Source: JAUIIK01 sp963745675
Lineage (GTDB): Bacteria > Chloroflexota > Chloroflexia > Thermomicrobiales > CFX8
NCBI GenBank assembly: GCA_963745675.1
Contig: CAVUYM010000023.1
Coordinates: 190,474 to 254,473 of the forward strand
DNA length: 64,000 nt
Direction: 5' to 3'
This document shows, in pieces, positions 9,668 to 17,584 of this stretch. The notes beneath the pieces are model-generated. The model was given only the letters and a program-made list of their open reading frames with translations, was not told the origin of the DNA and did no database searches. The translations under genes and the position numbers were made by a program. Every line of letters starts with the position of its first letter. Positions within the stretch are counted from its first letter, which is position 1.

Positions 9668-10353
9668 GTAACCGACGCATCGACGCCGTAGTTTTCGACC
9701 TGGATGGCCTGCTTGTGGACTCGGAGCCGGTTCAGTACGCGGCATGGGACGCGTTTGTGGCTCGCTACGATCGCACGCTTTCGTCGGATCAGAAGCGTCG
9801 TATGTACGGCACGCGATTGGTTGATTCGGCTGAGTTGGTTGCACGGGAACTTGGATTGCCCATTGACGCGAACGGCGTCGCGGCGGAACGGGATGAACTG
9901 TTTTTCGAGATGATTCCAGGCAATATCGTCCCAAAGCCAGGTGCGATCGAATTGCTCCTGTGGTTGCGGAACGAATCGGTGGCGATCGCCCTGGCGACGT
10001 CCGGTCATTCCAGGTACGTAGATTTGGCGCTGAGCAGCGCTGGCGTTCCTCGATCTTTCGACGTCGAAGTCACCGGCGATCAGGTCTCACGCGGTAAGCC
10101 AGACCCGGAAACATTTCTGACCGCTATCCGATTGCTGGGTGTGAGTCCGGAGAACACGTTGATCCTCGAAGATTCGCCACAAGGCGTTCAGGCCGCCGTC
10201 TCTGCCGGAGCAATTTGTTTTGCAATTCCGGATGCTCCATTTGAGCGGGATGTCGATCTATCGATGGCTCACCGGATCCTGCCATGTCTCGATACTGTCA
10301 TTCAGGCAGCTCTGAACTACGGGCTCGTGTTCTCGAATTCATCCCAGGGGTAG
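9664..10353 (+). CDS. HAD-superfamily hydrolase, beta-phosphoglucomutase-like
   Basis: 229 residues with all HAD motifs. Motif I is VVFDLDGLLVDSEP, with nucleophile and acid Asp. Motif II is LATSGHS, the motif III lysine lies in RGKPDPETF, and motif IV is LILEDSPQGVQAA. A helical cap lies between motifs I and II, as in the PGMB/GPH group. Substrates are small phosphosugars or phosphoglycolate and cannot be fixed further. The start is ATG 9664, which overlaps the stop of the degenerate DraG-like gene, giving a two-gene operon. The upstream extension of the open frame has no family similarity. It ends convergently inside the 3' end of the phosphoribosyltransferase gene. Confidence 0.88.
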   Translation: MSNRRIDAVVFDLDGLLVDSEPVQYAAWDAFVARYDRTLSSDQKRRMYGTRLVDSAELVARELGLPIDANGVAAERDELFFEMIPGNIVPKPGAIELLLWLRNESVAIALATSGHSRYVDLALSSAGVPRSFDVEVTGDQVSRGKPDPETFLTAIRLLGVSPENTLILEDSPQGVQAAVSAGAICFAIPDAPFERDVDLSMAHRILPCLDTVIQAALNYGLVFSNSSQG

Positions 10354-10799
10354 ATGATCCAATCGCGTGTGATTTCGCCGTAGATATCGGGACTCTGGTC
10401 AGGATAGTGTGAGCTTTCGGGCTTGTAGTGAAGCACAACCAGCTCGGCTCGTTCTGCGACGGACCGCACTCGATCGCGCACCGAAACAGCCGTTCGCCCG
10501 CTGTCCCACACATCGTCGACGATCATGACCGATTTTCCTCTCAGCAGCTCATCGTCAGGAAACTGCCAGAAGACGGGTGCGTCAAGGCTTTCACCGTCAC
10601 GGTTATGAAATTGGATTGCGGCGACCATGATGTGGCGCAGAGCCAGGCGCTCGCTGATGAGACAGGCCGGCACCATGCCTCCGCGAGTAATGACTAGAAC
10701 GACATCATAAGGATCGATAGGGACACGTCGAACTATCGATTGAACGAGCCAATCGACTTCGCTCCAATCGATAATTCTTTTCAGATGCGATTCAGACAT
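10317..10799 (-). CDS. Purine-type phosphoribosyltransferase
   Basis: 160 residues of type I phosphoribosyltransferase fold. VLVITRGGMVPACLISERL is the early loop, and VMIVDDVWDSGRTAVSVRD is the PRPP-binding loop with its acidic pair. The closing WIIYPWDEFE is typical of xanthine-guanine or hypoxanthine phosphoribosyltransferases (Gpt/Xpt-like). It would salvage purine bases from PRPP. ATG 10799 (MSESHLKRIIDW) is chosen over a longer in-frame extension that has no family similarity and runs into the dnaJ leader. The last 37 bases overlap the HAD gene tail-to-tail. dnaJ is divergent, so the 175 bases between hold both promoters. Confidence 0.82.
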   Translation of the reverse strand: MSESHLKRIIDWSEVDWLVQSIVRRVPIDPYDVVLVITRGGMVPACLISERLALRHIMVAAIQFHNRDGESLDAPVFWQFPDDELLRGKSVMIVDDVWDSGRTAVSVRDRVRSVAERAELVVLHYKPESSHYPDQSPDIYGEITRDWIIYPWDEFENTSP

Positions 10800-10974
10800 G
10801 CGTATCTCCTCGCTGGCATTATCGGCGTCCGGCGCCCAGGACGGTGTAGGGCAGTTCCGATCAGCCCGAATTGAATTCGACCGTGATGCTATGATTTTGA
10901 AGCGGCCGGGCATCAAGACTGTCTCGGCCGCTTGGATTTTCGACAAGGATACGGCTTCTCAGGACGAGCAACAC

Positions 10975-12099
10975 ATGTCAGTTAAACGCGACTATTATGA
11001 AATCCTCGGCGTCGACCGTTCGGCTGATTCCAAAGAGATTCGCCAGGCATATCGAAAACTGGCCCGTCAGCTTCACCCCGACGTAAATAAAGCAGCTGAT
11101 GCCGAGGACAAGTTCAAAGAAGTTAACGAAGCGTACGAAGTTCTCAATGACGCTGACCGTCGTTCTGCATACGACCGGTTCGGTCACGCAGCCTTTCAGG
11201 CCGGCGGTCAGTCTGCAGGAGATCCATTCGGATTCGGCGGCCAATCTCCTTTCGGAGATATTTTCGATTCGTTCTTTGGTGGATTCAACCGACAATCCAG
11301 ACAACGGTCGGTACCGCGTGGCAACGATGTTCGGGCAACCCTGGACCTTACGTTTGAAGAGGCAATTTTCGGAGCTGAAAAGGAAGTGTCATTCAACCGC
11401 TTCGAACCCTGTGGAACGTGCAATGGGACGCGTATGAAAGATGGCGCTACGCCAACACGATGTACCCAATGCAATGGTACCGGCGAGGTGCGGAGGGTCC
11501 AGCAAACGATCCTCGGCCAGGTCGTCACCGCGATGCCGTGCGATCGATGTGGTGGTGAAGGCGTATTGATCACCGATCCTTGCGATGCCTGTCGGGGCCG
11601 AGGACGACTGCCCCAAAGCGCGACGATCGAAGTGTCGGTCCCTGCCGGGGTGGATGATCAGTCGGTTCTGCGGCTAAACGGACAAGGTGAGCAGATACGA
11701 GATGGTATCCCCGGAAATCTGCTCCTGTCACTCAAAATAAAGCCGCACGCGTCTCTTACACGTTCGGGGCGAAACATTCATTATGATCTACCGGTGAATG
11801 TCGCCCAGGCAGTGCTGGGGACTGAAATCGAAGTCCCGACGGTGGACGGGCCGGTGGAGATGACCATTCCGGCCGGGACGCAACCGACGCAACAATTCAG
11901 GTTGCGCGGCCGGGGTGTTCCGGATATGGGCGGTAGAGGTCGGGGCGACCAGCTGGTGACGGTGCACGTCATCATCCCTCATGATCTGGGCGGAAAGCAG
12001 CGCCAACTCTTCGAAGAGTTGGCGGAGGAGCTGGGCGAAGCCGTCATGCCAAAAGATCGCGGCTTTTTCTCGAAGGTCAAGGATGCGCTCGGCGTCTGA
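10975..12099 (+). CDS. dnaJ: Chaperone DnaJ
   Basis: 374 residues with full type-I DnaJ architecture. The J domain is YYEILGVDRSADSKEIRQAY with the HPD tripeptide in QLHPDVNK. A Gly/Phe-rich linker (about 75-115) follows, then a zinc domain with four CxxC repeats (CGTC, CTQC, CDRC, CDAC), then two beta-sandwich substrate domains and the dimerisation end. It delivers unfolded proteins to DnaK and stimulates its ATPase. ATG 10975 fits the family start MSVKRDYYEILGV. The open frame upstream is leader sequence. dnaK and grpE are not in the window. The gene ends 21 bases from a convergent membrane protein gene. Confidence 0.95.
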   Translation: MSVKRDYYEILGVDRSADSKEIRQAYRKLARQLHPDVNKAADAEDKFKEVNEAYEVLNDADRRSAYDRFGHAAFQAGGQSAGDPFGFGGQSPFGDIFDSFFGGFNRQSRQRSVPRGNDVRATLDLTFEEAIFGAEKEVSFNRFEPCGTCNGTRMKDGATPTRCTQCNGTGEVRRVQQTILGQVVTAMPCDRCGGEGVLITDPCDACRGRGRLPQSATIEVSVPAGVDDQSVLRLNGQGEQIRDGIPGNLLLSLKIKPHASLTRSGRNIHYDLPVNVAQAVLGTEIEVPTVDGPVEMTIPAGTQPTQQFRLRGRGVPDMGGRGRGDQLVTVHVIIPHDLGGKQRQLFEELAEELGEAVMPKDRGFFSKVKDALGV

Positions 12100-12120
12100 T
12101 CAGCTGATCTGTTATCTGCT

Positions 12121-12768
12121 TTAGTAAATTCCTGGAACCAACCGATATCGGACCCGTTCGGCATATTCACTGTATTGAGGGTCGCGTTTGAGTACGGCTT
12201 CTTCCGCGTTCATGCGCCGCACCTGGAATGTCAGTGATACCACCATGATGAAGACGTTCAATATTGAAATGGCCGCGAGAAGGTATGCAATGTAGCCAAT
12301 CAGATAGGATGCATAAATAGGGTGGCGCACAAACCTGTAAGCGCCTTCTGTCTTCACTCCGCGATTTGCCGCGACGATTCCAAAACTACGACCGAGCGAG
12401 AGGCTGGTAACAATTGCCAGAGTTGCTCCCGCCAGTTGGATCGCTACCGACGTGGATTCTGCACCGAGGATAATGTGCCCTTCCGGGCGTAGGAGCAAGA
12501 CCCCATAAGATCCGATTATTGCGGCAATCCAGGCTCCGGGTGTGTTTGTAGATTCCTTTGCCTGACGCCGTACTAGGAAAAGCACGATGAGGACTGATTC
12601 CTGGAGCGCTAACCCCAATCCGACGAGACTTCCAGAATCCATCCAGTGTTGGATATGAACTATCGCGAAAATCGTCAGCAGCGAGATTGGTGTTGCGGTA
12701 CTCAGAATATTCCAGGATTTTATTCCCAACGAGGATTGAAGTCTTTTCGAGCTAACTAACTGAGCCAT
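12121..12768 (-). CDS. Membrane methyltransferase of the isoprenylcysteine/PEMT type
   Basis: About 215 residues with five or six hydrophobic segments. The C-terminal signature is GVKTEGAYRFVRHPIYASYLIGY, followed by EEAVLKRDPQYSEYAERVRYRLVPG. This is the SAM-binding end of the isoprenylcysteine carboxyl methyltransferase and phospholipid methyltransferase family. The RHPIY pattern and E-E-x-x-L motif are characteristic. The bacterial substrate is unknown, with membrane lipids or isoprenoids possible. ATG 12768 (MAQLVSSKRL) is preferred; an in-frame extension upstream to 12882 lacks family similarity. It is the last gene of the leftward stretch that includes the Flp pilins, but a strong hairpin at 12910-12947 separates them. 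Confidence 0.75.
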   Translation of the reverse strand: MAQLVSSKRLQSSLGIKSWNILSTATPISLLTIFAIVHIQHWMDSGSLVGLGLALQESVLIVLFLVRRQAKESTNTPGAWIAAIIGSYGVLLLRPEGHIILGAESTSVAIQLAGATLAIVTSLSLGRSFGIVAANRGVKTEGAYRFVRHPIYASYLIGYIAYLLAAISILNVFIMVVSLTFQVRRMNAEEAVLKRDPQYSEYAERVRYRLVPGIY

Positions 12769-12909
12769 CGATCGTCCAATTCCATGCCTCGAAGGCGCTG
12801 CCTGCAATCTGTCGTAGTGTGCAATAGCGTGATCCGTGCTGCACTTACCCGTAAGTCCTGTTGCGGTTTTCGGGGATGGCAACTCTACCGGTGAGATCGG
12901 ATTGGTAGG

Positions 12910-12947
12910 ACATAAAAATAACCAAGCCCCGCATTTGCGGGGCTTGG
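12910..12947 (-). terminator. Rho-independent terminator for the Flp pilin transcript
   Basis: An 11-bp perfect stem (CCAAGCCCCGC with GCGGGGCTTGG) closes a four-base loop. On the minus strand it is followed by TTATTTTTATG. That is a strong intrinsic terminator for leftward transcription coming from the small pilin genes. On the plus strand the tail is A-rich, so it works mainly leftwards. Confidence 0.8.
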
Positions 12948-13071
12948 AAATACTATTGCGAAATTTGTGTCACCGAAGGACGGTGTCTGACGAGTTGGCG
13001 ATTCCGAGCAACACATGCTTGGTTCGGATAGCTACTCTCAGCCGGATACGGTGCCTAATCGTTCACCAGGA

Positions 13072-13227
13072 CTATATTGCGCCACCACTTGAACCTAGCG
13101 AAGTGGAGAGTACTCCACCGAGACCTGTTAGTGCTAAAACAGCGGCTATTGCAACAAAGAGAATGATGAGCGCGTATTCGACTAGTCCCTGTCCCTCGAT
13201 TGCCAAACGCATCATCTTGTGATTCAT
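13072..13227 (-). CDS. Flp-family type IVb pilin (51 aa)
   Basis: A 51-residue protein starting MNHKMMRLAIEGQGLVEYAL. The leader peptide ends at the G before QGLVEY, matching the G/xxxxE(F/Y) prepilin peptidase site of Flp pilins (between glycine and the E+5 residue). A 20-residue hydrophobic helix follows, and the end is Gly/Ser rich. Flp subunits assemble into Tad-type pili for surface attachment. No tad assembly genes are in this window, so the secretion machinery must be elsewhere. It lies 90 bases downstream of a second, similar pilin gene on the same strand, with a strong hairpin between. The ribosome binding site is weak. Confidence 0.8.
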   Translation of the reverse strand: MNHKMMRLAIEGQGLVEYALIILFVAIAAVLALTGLGGVLSTSLGSSGGAI

Positions 13228-13260
13228 GGTTTGTCCAATCATCTGGTGTGACAGGCGAAG

Positions 13261-13295
13261 AACGCGGGGGGTCTAGAAACCCGACCCCCCGCGTT
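13261..13295 (-). repeat. Stem-loop between the two pilin genes
   Basis: A 13-bp perfect stem beginning AACGCGGGGGGTC, with a nine-base loop, fills most of the 90-base gap between the pilin genes. There is no T tract on either side. It is therefore better read as an mRNA stability or attenuation structure, which could raise the level of the upstream pilin relative to the downstream one, than as a complete terminator. Confidence 0.7.
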
Positions 13296-13317
13296 CCAAA
13301 ATCTCAAGAGTGGACTA

Positions 13318-13494
13318 CTAGCCTACGAGCGAACCGGTGATAGTGCCGAAGGCACCGTTAATGCCGCCACTGAGAAGACCCAGCGCCGCAACTGCGGTAA
13401 TGGATACGAGAGCGATGATCAACGCGTACTCAACCAGGCCCTGTCCCTCTTCGTCGCGACGGGCGTTCAGGTAAGCGTAAAGATACTGAACCAC
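13318..13494 (-). CDS. Flp-family type IVb pilin (58 aa)
   Basis: A 58-residue protein read from GTG 13494. It has a basic/polar leader (VVQYLYAYLNARRDEEG), then the cleavage and recognition stretch GQGLVEYALIIALVSI, a hydrophobic helix and a short Gly/Thr-rich tail. The start is supported by AAAGGAGC seven bases upstream. An extended -10 element lies at 13519-13527. It is the upstream member of a pilin pair. The shared GQGLVEYALII core shows the two are paralogs made by duplication. Confidence 0.83.
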   Translation of the reverse strand: MVQYLYAYLNARRDEEGQGLVEYALIIALVSITAVAALGLLSGGINGAFGTITGSLVG

Positions 13495-13518
13495 TGTGGG
13501 CTCCTTTCGGTGCGCCGT

Positions 13519-13527
13519 ACTATATCA
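13519..13527 (-). promoter_or_regulatory. Candidate extended -10 promoter for the pilin pair
   Basis: On the minus strand the sequence TGATATAGT matches an extended -10 element (TGn followed by TATAGT). It lies about 25 bases upstream of the pilin GTG, with the ribosome binding site between. No good -35 box is seen at 16-18 bases, which is tolerated in extended -10 promoters. Confidence 0.4.
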
Positions 13528-13744
13528 GCGCACAATCACTGCGAAAAAACTTGACCCGAAAGATTTTCCCCGTTGAGGCCGGGCCTGCTCCTCATCTCGG
13601 GGGCCGTCGGTGTGAACCGCTGACATTCATAACGATAAGGCGTTGTGGCGGATACGTGAATAGTGCATTGCTCCCGGAGGCCTATCTACAGGAGTACTAG
13701 GGAGCGTAAGTACAGTTAGTGTTGTGGTCCTGCTCTCTACCTGC

Positions 13745-13790
13745 CAACATCAGGAAACGCCCGTATTAATACGGGCGTTTCCTGATGTTG
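13745..13790. terminator. 46-bp perfect palindrome, probable terminator
   Basis: Each 23-base half is the exact reverse complement of the other, centred between 13767 and 13768. The core is AAACGCCCGTATT and its mirror. Read from the right, the GC stem is followed by GTTTCCTG, so it can terminate the leftward DegS-like sensor gene that stops at 13818. It is unusually long and perfect for a terminator. The 250 bases between it and the first pilin gene hold only the pilin leader. Confidence 0.65.
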
Positions 13791-13817
13791 ACGCGAATTT
13801 CGTGATTCAAGCAGAGA

Positions 13818-14918
13818 TCACGACCCGGTGATCGGCACAATCACACTCAGGCGCTCTCCTTCGGAAAGAACTTCGCGTTGGAGTGATGCGCCAATAAGAT
13901 CGAGCGTTTCGTTTGTGTATTCATCCTCGACGAAGTGGCCAACACGATTTTGCCCACGAGTATCTACTTTCGTAGCGTCGATCCTGACCACGAGCTGAGC
14001 GTCTTCTACCTGGACTGAGACTTCGACCTCAGTCCCGATGTTCGGGGTAACGACTGCCGTCAGTGCCCCCTGGATCAAGCGGAAAAGGGCTATGCGAATA
14101 TGACCGTCAAGACTTTCTTCACGTTCAACACCAGTTATGGCGATTTTCGCAGCAGTCTCACGAGCGAAATCCGAAGAGTAGCGCCGCAACGTTGGGACGA
14201 GGCCCAATTCGTCAATGACAAGAGGGCGCATTTCGAATACGGAACGACGGATGTCAAGGAGTGAGTCAGCGGCGAGTCGCTCCATGTCGTGGAGTTCCTG
14301 TACCACCTGGTCTGGTGCGCGCTCGACCACGCGTTCTAGAATCTGGGTGCGCAGTATGACATTGGACATGACCTGGGCCGGACCATCGGTCAGGCTCTGT
14401 GCGATCCTCGCACGCTCTTTTTCGCGCGTCTCAACGATCTTGGCGCCAATATCGAAGTCGTTCCCCATCCCCGATGTGCCGGGAAGGATGCGAGTACGGT
14501 CTTCCCCGCCCTCAAGTTCGAATTGATCCTGATTGATCTCGGCGAGATCGAGCAAGATCCTGAGCTTCTGCTGAAGCGAGGCGATGGATTCTCGGCGCGA
14601 CTCTAACTGTTCGATCTGGCTGCGCATCATGAAAAGGCGCATCTGAACTTCGTGAGCAGCGACGAACGCTTCGCGAATCTCGACTCTCGAGAACGATTCC
14701 AGGCTGGATTCCATCTCGCGCAATTTCGCGCTTTGTTGCGTTTCGCGTTGAGAAAGTCGATCGATCTCTTGTTGTGTCTGCCGCAGGAGCATGTCGATTT
14801 CCTGTATTGCCTGCGTACTGCGCGACAATTCTTCGCGACATTCGACAGCCAGCGACGTAAGTCGGTCAACAAACTCCTGGGTCTGGGGCGGTGGTAGCGA
14901 CATAGCCGATCCCATCAA
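13818..14918 (-). CDS. DegS-like sensor protein lacking the phospho-histidine (pseudokinase)
   Basis: 366 residues. The N-terminal 130 residues are a long coiled coil rich in Gln, Glu and Arg, like the DegS sensor domain. The dimerisation region follows as KERARIAQSLTDGPAQVMSN. In DegS/NarL-type kinases this motif reads HDGPAQ with the phosphorylated His, but here residue 177 is Thr. The ATPase domain is also eroded: RLIQGALTAVV lacks the usual N-box Asn, and VVRIDATKVD stands where the D-x-G-x-G box is expected. With neither site intact it cannot act as a normal histidine kinase. It may be a structural partner or scaffold, or bind another regulator. No response regulator is adjacent. The next genes downstream are the Flp pilins. 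Confidence 0.82.
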   Translation of the reverse strand: MMGSAMSLPPPQTQEFVDRLTSLAVECREELSRSTQAIQEIDMLLRQTQQEIDRLSQRETQQSAKLREMESSLESFSRVEIREAFVAAHEVQMRLFMMRSQIEQLESRRESIASLQQKLRILLDLAEINQDQFELEGGEDRTRILPGTSGMGNDFDIGAKIVETREKERARIAQSLTDGPAQVMSNVILRTQILERVVERAPDQVVQELHDMERLAADSLLDIRRSVFEMRPLVIDELGLVPTLRRYSSDFARETAAKIAITGVEREESLDGHIRIALFRLIQGALTAVVTPNIGTEVEVSVQVEDAQLVVRIDATKVDTRGQNRVGHFVEDEYTNETLDLIGASLQREVLSEGERLSVIVPITGS

Positions 14919-15060
14919 CTGCGGTTTTCAGGACCAAAGGGAGCGACAATCGCCACTCCAAGTCAGAGCATATGGGGCGCTTCTGGTGATATCCACGGGA
15001 GTTTCGTCCTGAATGTTTTGCATTGCCCGATGCTAATGTACGTACATGCATGTGGTGTGT

Positions 15061-15089
15061 TTGCGGTCGCGGGTAGCGTAGGATAGACT
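15061..15089 (+). promoter_or_regulatory. Candidate sigma-70-type promoter for tRNA-Gln
   Basis: TTGCGG at 15061-15066 and TAGACT at 15084-15089 are separated by 17 bases. The tRNA begins nine bases after the -10 box, so transcription would start at or just before the mature 5' end. The spacing and position support it; the -10 box is only a moderate match. Confidence 0.45.
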
Positions 15090-15097
15090 CGGACTAT

Positions 15098-15168
15098 TGG
15101 CGGGTGGTGAAATGGTATCACAAGGGCCTTTGGAGCCTTTATTCCAGGTTCGAGCCCTGGCCCGCCAG
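15098..15168 (+). tRNA. tRNA-Gln (anticodon TTG)
   Basis: A complete cloverleaf. The acceptor TGGCGGG pairs with CCCGCCA, the D arm carries GTATC, and the anticodon loop CTTTGGA gives TTG. The T arm is CCAGG-TTCGAGC-CCTGG and the discriminator is G. CCA is not encoded. It sits alone between the DegS-like gene (divergent) and glmU. Confidence 0.95.
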
Positions 15169-15221
15169 CTCTTCGGCTCGGTTCAATCTCTATTCGCGAC
15201 GATGGGCACGGCAGGGGAAGC

Positions 15222-16635
15222 TTGACTTCCGACGATTCAGAGAAATCAGTTTCCGAGCACGTGCCACTTAGCGCGATTGTGCTCGCTGCGGGGCGCGGGA
15301 CACGCATGCGGTCCCGGATTCCGAAGGTGTATCACAAGATTCTTGGTCGCTCTCTGCTTGATCACGTTCTTGAAGCAGTTGCAGTCTCGCACGTTGATGA
15401 AACTGTCATTGTGTCAGATCCAGTTTCAGTAGGGTTTCTCGCATCGCACTCTGACGTTGAGATTGCCATTCAGCAACTTCCGCTGGGCACGGCGGATGCC
15501 GTCGCCGTGGGGCTCGACAGCCTTCAATCGCTAGATGGTTGTGTACTCATCCTCAATGGCGATGTTCCTCTCGTGCGCTCAAGCACGCTGATTGAGCTTG
15601 TGCGCCACCACACGTCTACCCACGCGCAATTGACCTTCGGATCGTTTCTCGCTCCTGCCGGGACAACGTATGGACGTGTCCAGCGGCGAGACGGTCGAGC
15701 GATCCGTGTCGTTGAAGCGGCTCAAGACAGTATTGAGCGATCCGAAGACTTCGAGGCTAATGGTGGAGTCTATTGCGTCGATCTCGCGTGGCTTCGAGAT
15801 GCGATCGGCAAAGTGCCCGTCAGTCGGTCGGGTGAGTACTACGTCACGTCGCTAATAGAGATGGCGGTCCGCGAAGCCGGCGAAGCAGGACAAGTCGAAA
15901 CGATTCGAGATCGATCGCAACGAATTGCTGGGGGTTGACGATCGACATCGTCTTGCCCAGGCGGAAGCAATACTTCGCAGACGGGTGATAGATCGGCATT
16001 TGTCTGCAGGAGTTACCGTTGTCGATCCCGATCGAACCGTCATCGAACCGAGTGTGCAAATCGAGCAGGACGTCCGGATTGAACCGGGCTGCTTCCTCCG
16101 TGGTCGCTCTTCAATTGGCAGTGGTTCAACGATAGGACCATATTCCGTCATTGAAGACAGTCATATTGGTCGCGATTGCCATGTTGTGCAGTCGTGGCTC
16201 AACGAAACGACGATAGGCGACCGAGTGCGAGTTGGGCCCTTCTCACGTCTCCGGCCCGGGACTTCTATTGATCGAGACGTCTTCATCGGCAATTTCGTCG
16301 AAACAAAGGCGACATCGATTGGCGCGGGGTCCGACGTGCACCATGTCTCGTACCTCGGGGACGCGACGCTTGGAACAAATGTCAACATCGGCGCGGGAAC
16401 GATCACCTGCAATTACGATGGTACGGACAAGCACCGAACGATCATCGGCAACGACGTATTTGTCGGGTGTGACACGATGCTCATCGCTCCGATCGAGCTG
16501 GCTGATGGGAGCCGGACGGGCGCAGGGGCGGTTGTTACGCGCTCGGTGCCACCAGGGCGGACAGTTGTCGGAATCCCGGCACGCCCGATTAAGTCGACAA
16601 CAGGTTCAATCGCGCAGGAGGAACATGGACGGTAG
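15222..16635 (+). CDS. glmU: Bifunctional GlmU, UDP-GlcNAc synthesis (one frame change)
   Basis: About 470 residues. The uridyltransferase half begins SAIVLAAGRGTRMRSRIPKV and contains LPLGTADAV and NGDVPL. The acetyltransferase half is a left-handed beta-helix with NFVETKATSIGAGSDVHHVS and NIGAGTITCNYDGTDKH. GlmU acetylates glucosamine-1-phosphate and then makes UDP-N-acetylglucosamine for the cell wall. One frame change near 15915, just before NELLGVDDRHRLAQAEA, separates the halves. Since GlmU is essential, a base-call error is the simplest explanation. TTG 15222 follows an AGGGGAAG ribosome site. It overlaps prs by 11 bases, the common glmU-prs pair. Confidence 0.9.
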
Positions 16636-17563
16636 ACTCCAGGTCTTTTCCGGCAACGGCAATCGACGACTGGCAGAGGACATCATGCGAGTTCTCGAAG
16701 CGCCGCTGGGCCGGGCAATGATCGGCATGTGGAGCGACGGCGAAACCCGCGTCAAACTCGATGAAAACGTGCGTGGATCAGATGTATTTGCGATTCAGGC
16801 GCTCAGCCATCCGGTGAATCACCATCTGATGGAACTGCTCATCATGATCGACGCGATAAAGCGCGCGTCGGCTTCGAGGGTGACGGCCGTGATCCCCTAT
16901 TTCGCGTATGCCAAACAGGAGAAGAAGACTGCGGGACGCGAACCAATTAGCGCTAGCCTCGTGGCTCAAATGCTCATGACAGCCGGTGTGGATAGGGTGG
17001 TGACGCTGGATCTGCATTCCCCTGCCATCGAAGGATTCTTTCAGGTTCCGGTCGATCACCTGCGTGCGACGCCGATGCTTGCCAATATGTTTCGGCGCAT
17101 GGGGATCGATGATCTCGTTGCGGTTAGCCCGGACTCGGGCGGTGTGGCGCGGGCCGAAGATTTCAGGGTGCGAGCCGGTGCTTCCCTCGCGATTGCCTCG
17201 AAGAAGCGGCCAAGTCCGGAAGAGGCTGAGGTGCTGGAGGTCGTCGGAGATGTTGAGGGCAAGACCGCCGTCATCGTCGATGACATGATCTCGTCCGGTT
17301 CAACGATGGTGCTATGCGCGCACAAACTCGTAGAGCGTGGCGCGCTTCAGGTGTACGCAGCTGCTGTGCATCCGATACTCTCCGGGAACGCAGCAGCGAT
17401 GTTGGAGAGTTCACCGATCAAGAAGCTCTACGTAACGGATACATTGCAAATTGCGGAGCAAAATAACACTGAGCGGGTTGAAGTGCTGACAGTCGCGCCG
17501 TTGCTGGCTGAGGCTATCATGCGAATACACAAAGATTTGTCAATCAGCGCGCTCTTTAACTAG
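16625..17563 (+). CDS. prs: Ribose-phosphate pyrophosphokinase
   Basis: 312 residues starting MDGRLQVFSGNGNRRLAEDI from ATG 16625, with GGAGGA just upstream. The family signatures are the ATP-binding YFAYAKQEKK, the metal-site TLDLHSPAIEGFF, SPDSGGVARAE, and the PRPP-loop AVIVDDMISSGSTM. It makes PRPP from ribose-5-phosphate and ATP for nucleotide, His and Trp synthesis. It overlaps the end of glmU, so translation is coupled. The long open frame running into it from 16232 is out of register with glmU and is not coding. Confidence 0.95.
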   Translation: MDGRLQVFSGNGNRRLAEDIMRVLEAPLGRAMIGMWSDGETRVKLDENVRGSDVFAIQALSHPVNHHLMELLIMIDAIKRASASRVTAVIPYFAYAKQEKKTAGREPISASLVAQMLMTAGVDRVVTLDLHSPAIEGFFQVPVDHLRATPMLANMFRRMGIDDLVAVSPDSGGVARAEDFRVRAGASLAIASKKRPSPEEAEVLEVVGDVEGKTAVIVDDMISSGSTMVLCAHKLVERGALQVYAAAVHPILSGNAAAMLESSPIKKLYVTDTLQIAEQNNTERVEVLTVAPLLAEAIMRIHKDLSISALFN

Positions 17564-17584
17564 ACTGGCAGTTCCGGAGGAACG

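Noticed and set aside
10800..10974. N-terminal extension of DnaJ suggested by an open frame upstream
   Set aside because: The family begins at MSVKRDYYEIL; the upstream sequence has no similarity and is the divergent promoter region.
13745..13790. Perfect palindrome as an insertion-sequence end or phage attachment site
   Set aside because: There is no second copy, no transposase and no target duplication; the GC stem with flanking T and A runs fits a terminator.
15036..15053. Short palindromes (TGTACGTACA, ACATGCATGT) before tRNA-Gln as an operator
   Set aside because: They are short and overlap by chance in an A/T-alternating stretch; no second copy supports a regulator site.
15936..15938. 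UGA at the end of the first glmU frame as a possible selenocysteine codon
   Set aside because: The downstream homology is in a different frame, so this is a frame change and not read-through. No Sec is known at this place in GlmU.
16232..16624. Upstream part of the open frame leading into prs as a protein extension
   Set aside because: It lies out of register over the conserved GlmU acetyltransferase domain and is Arg/Ser-rich, as shadow frames are.
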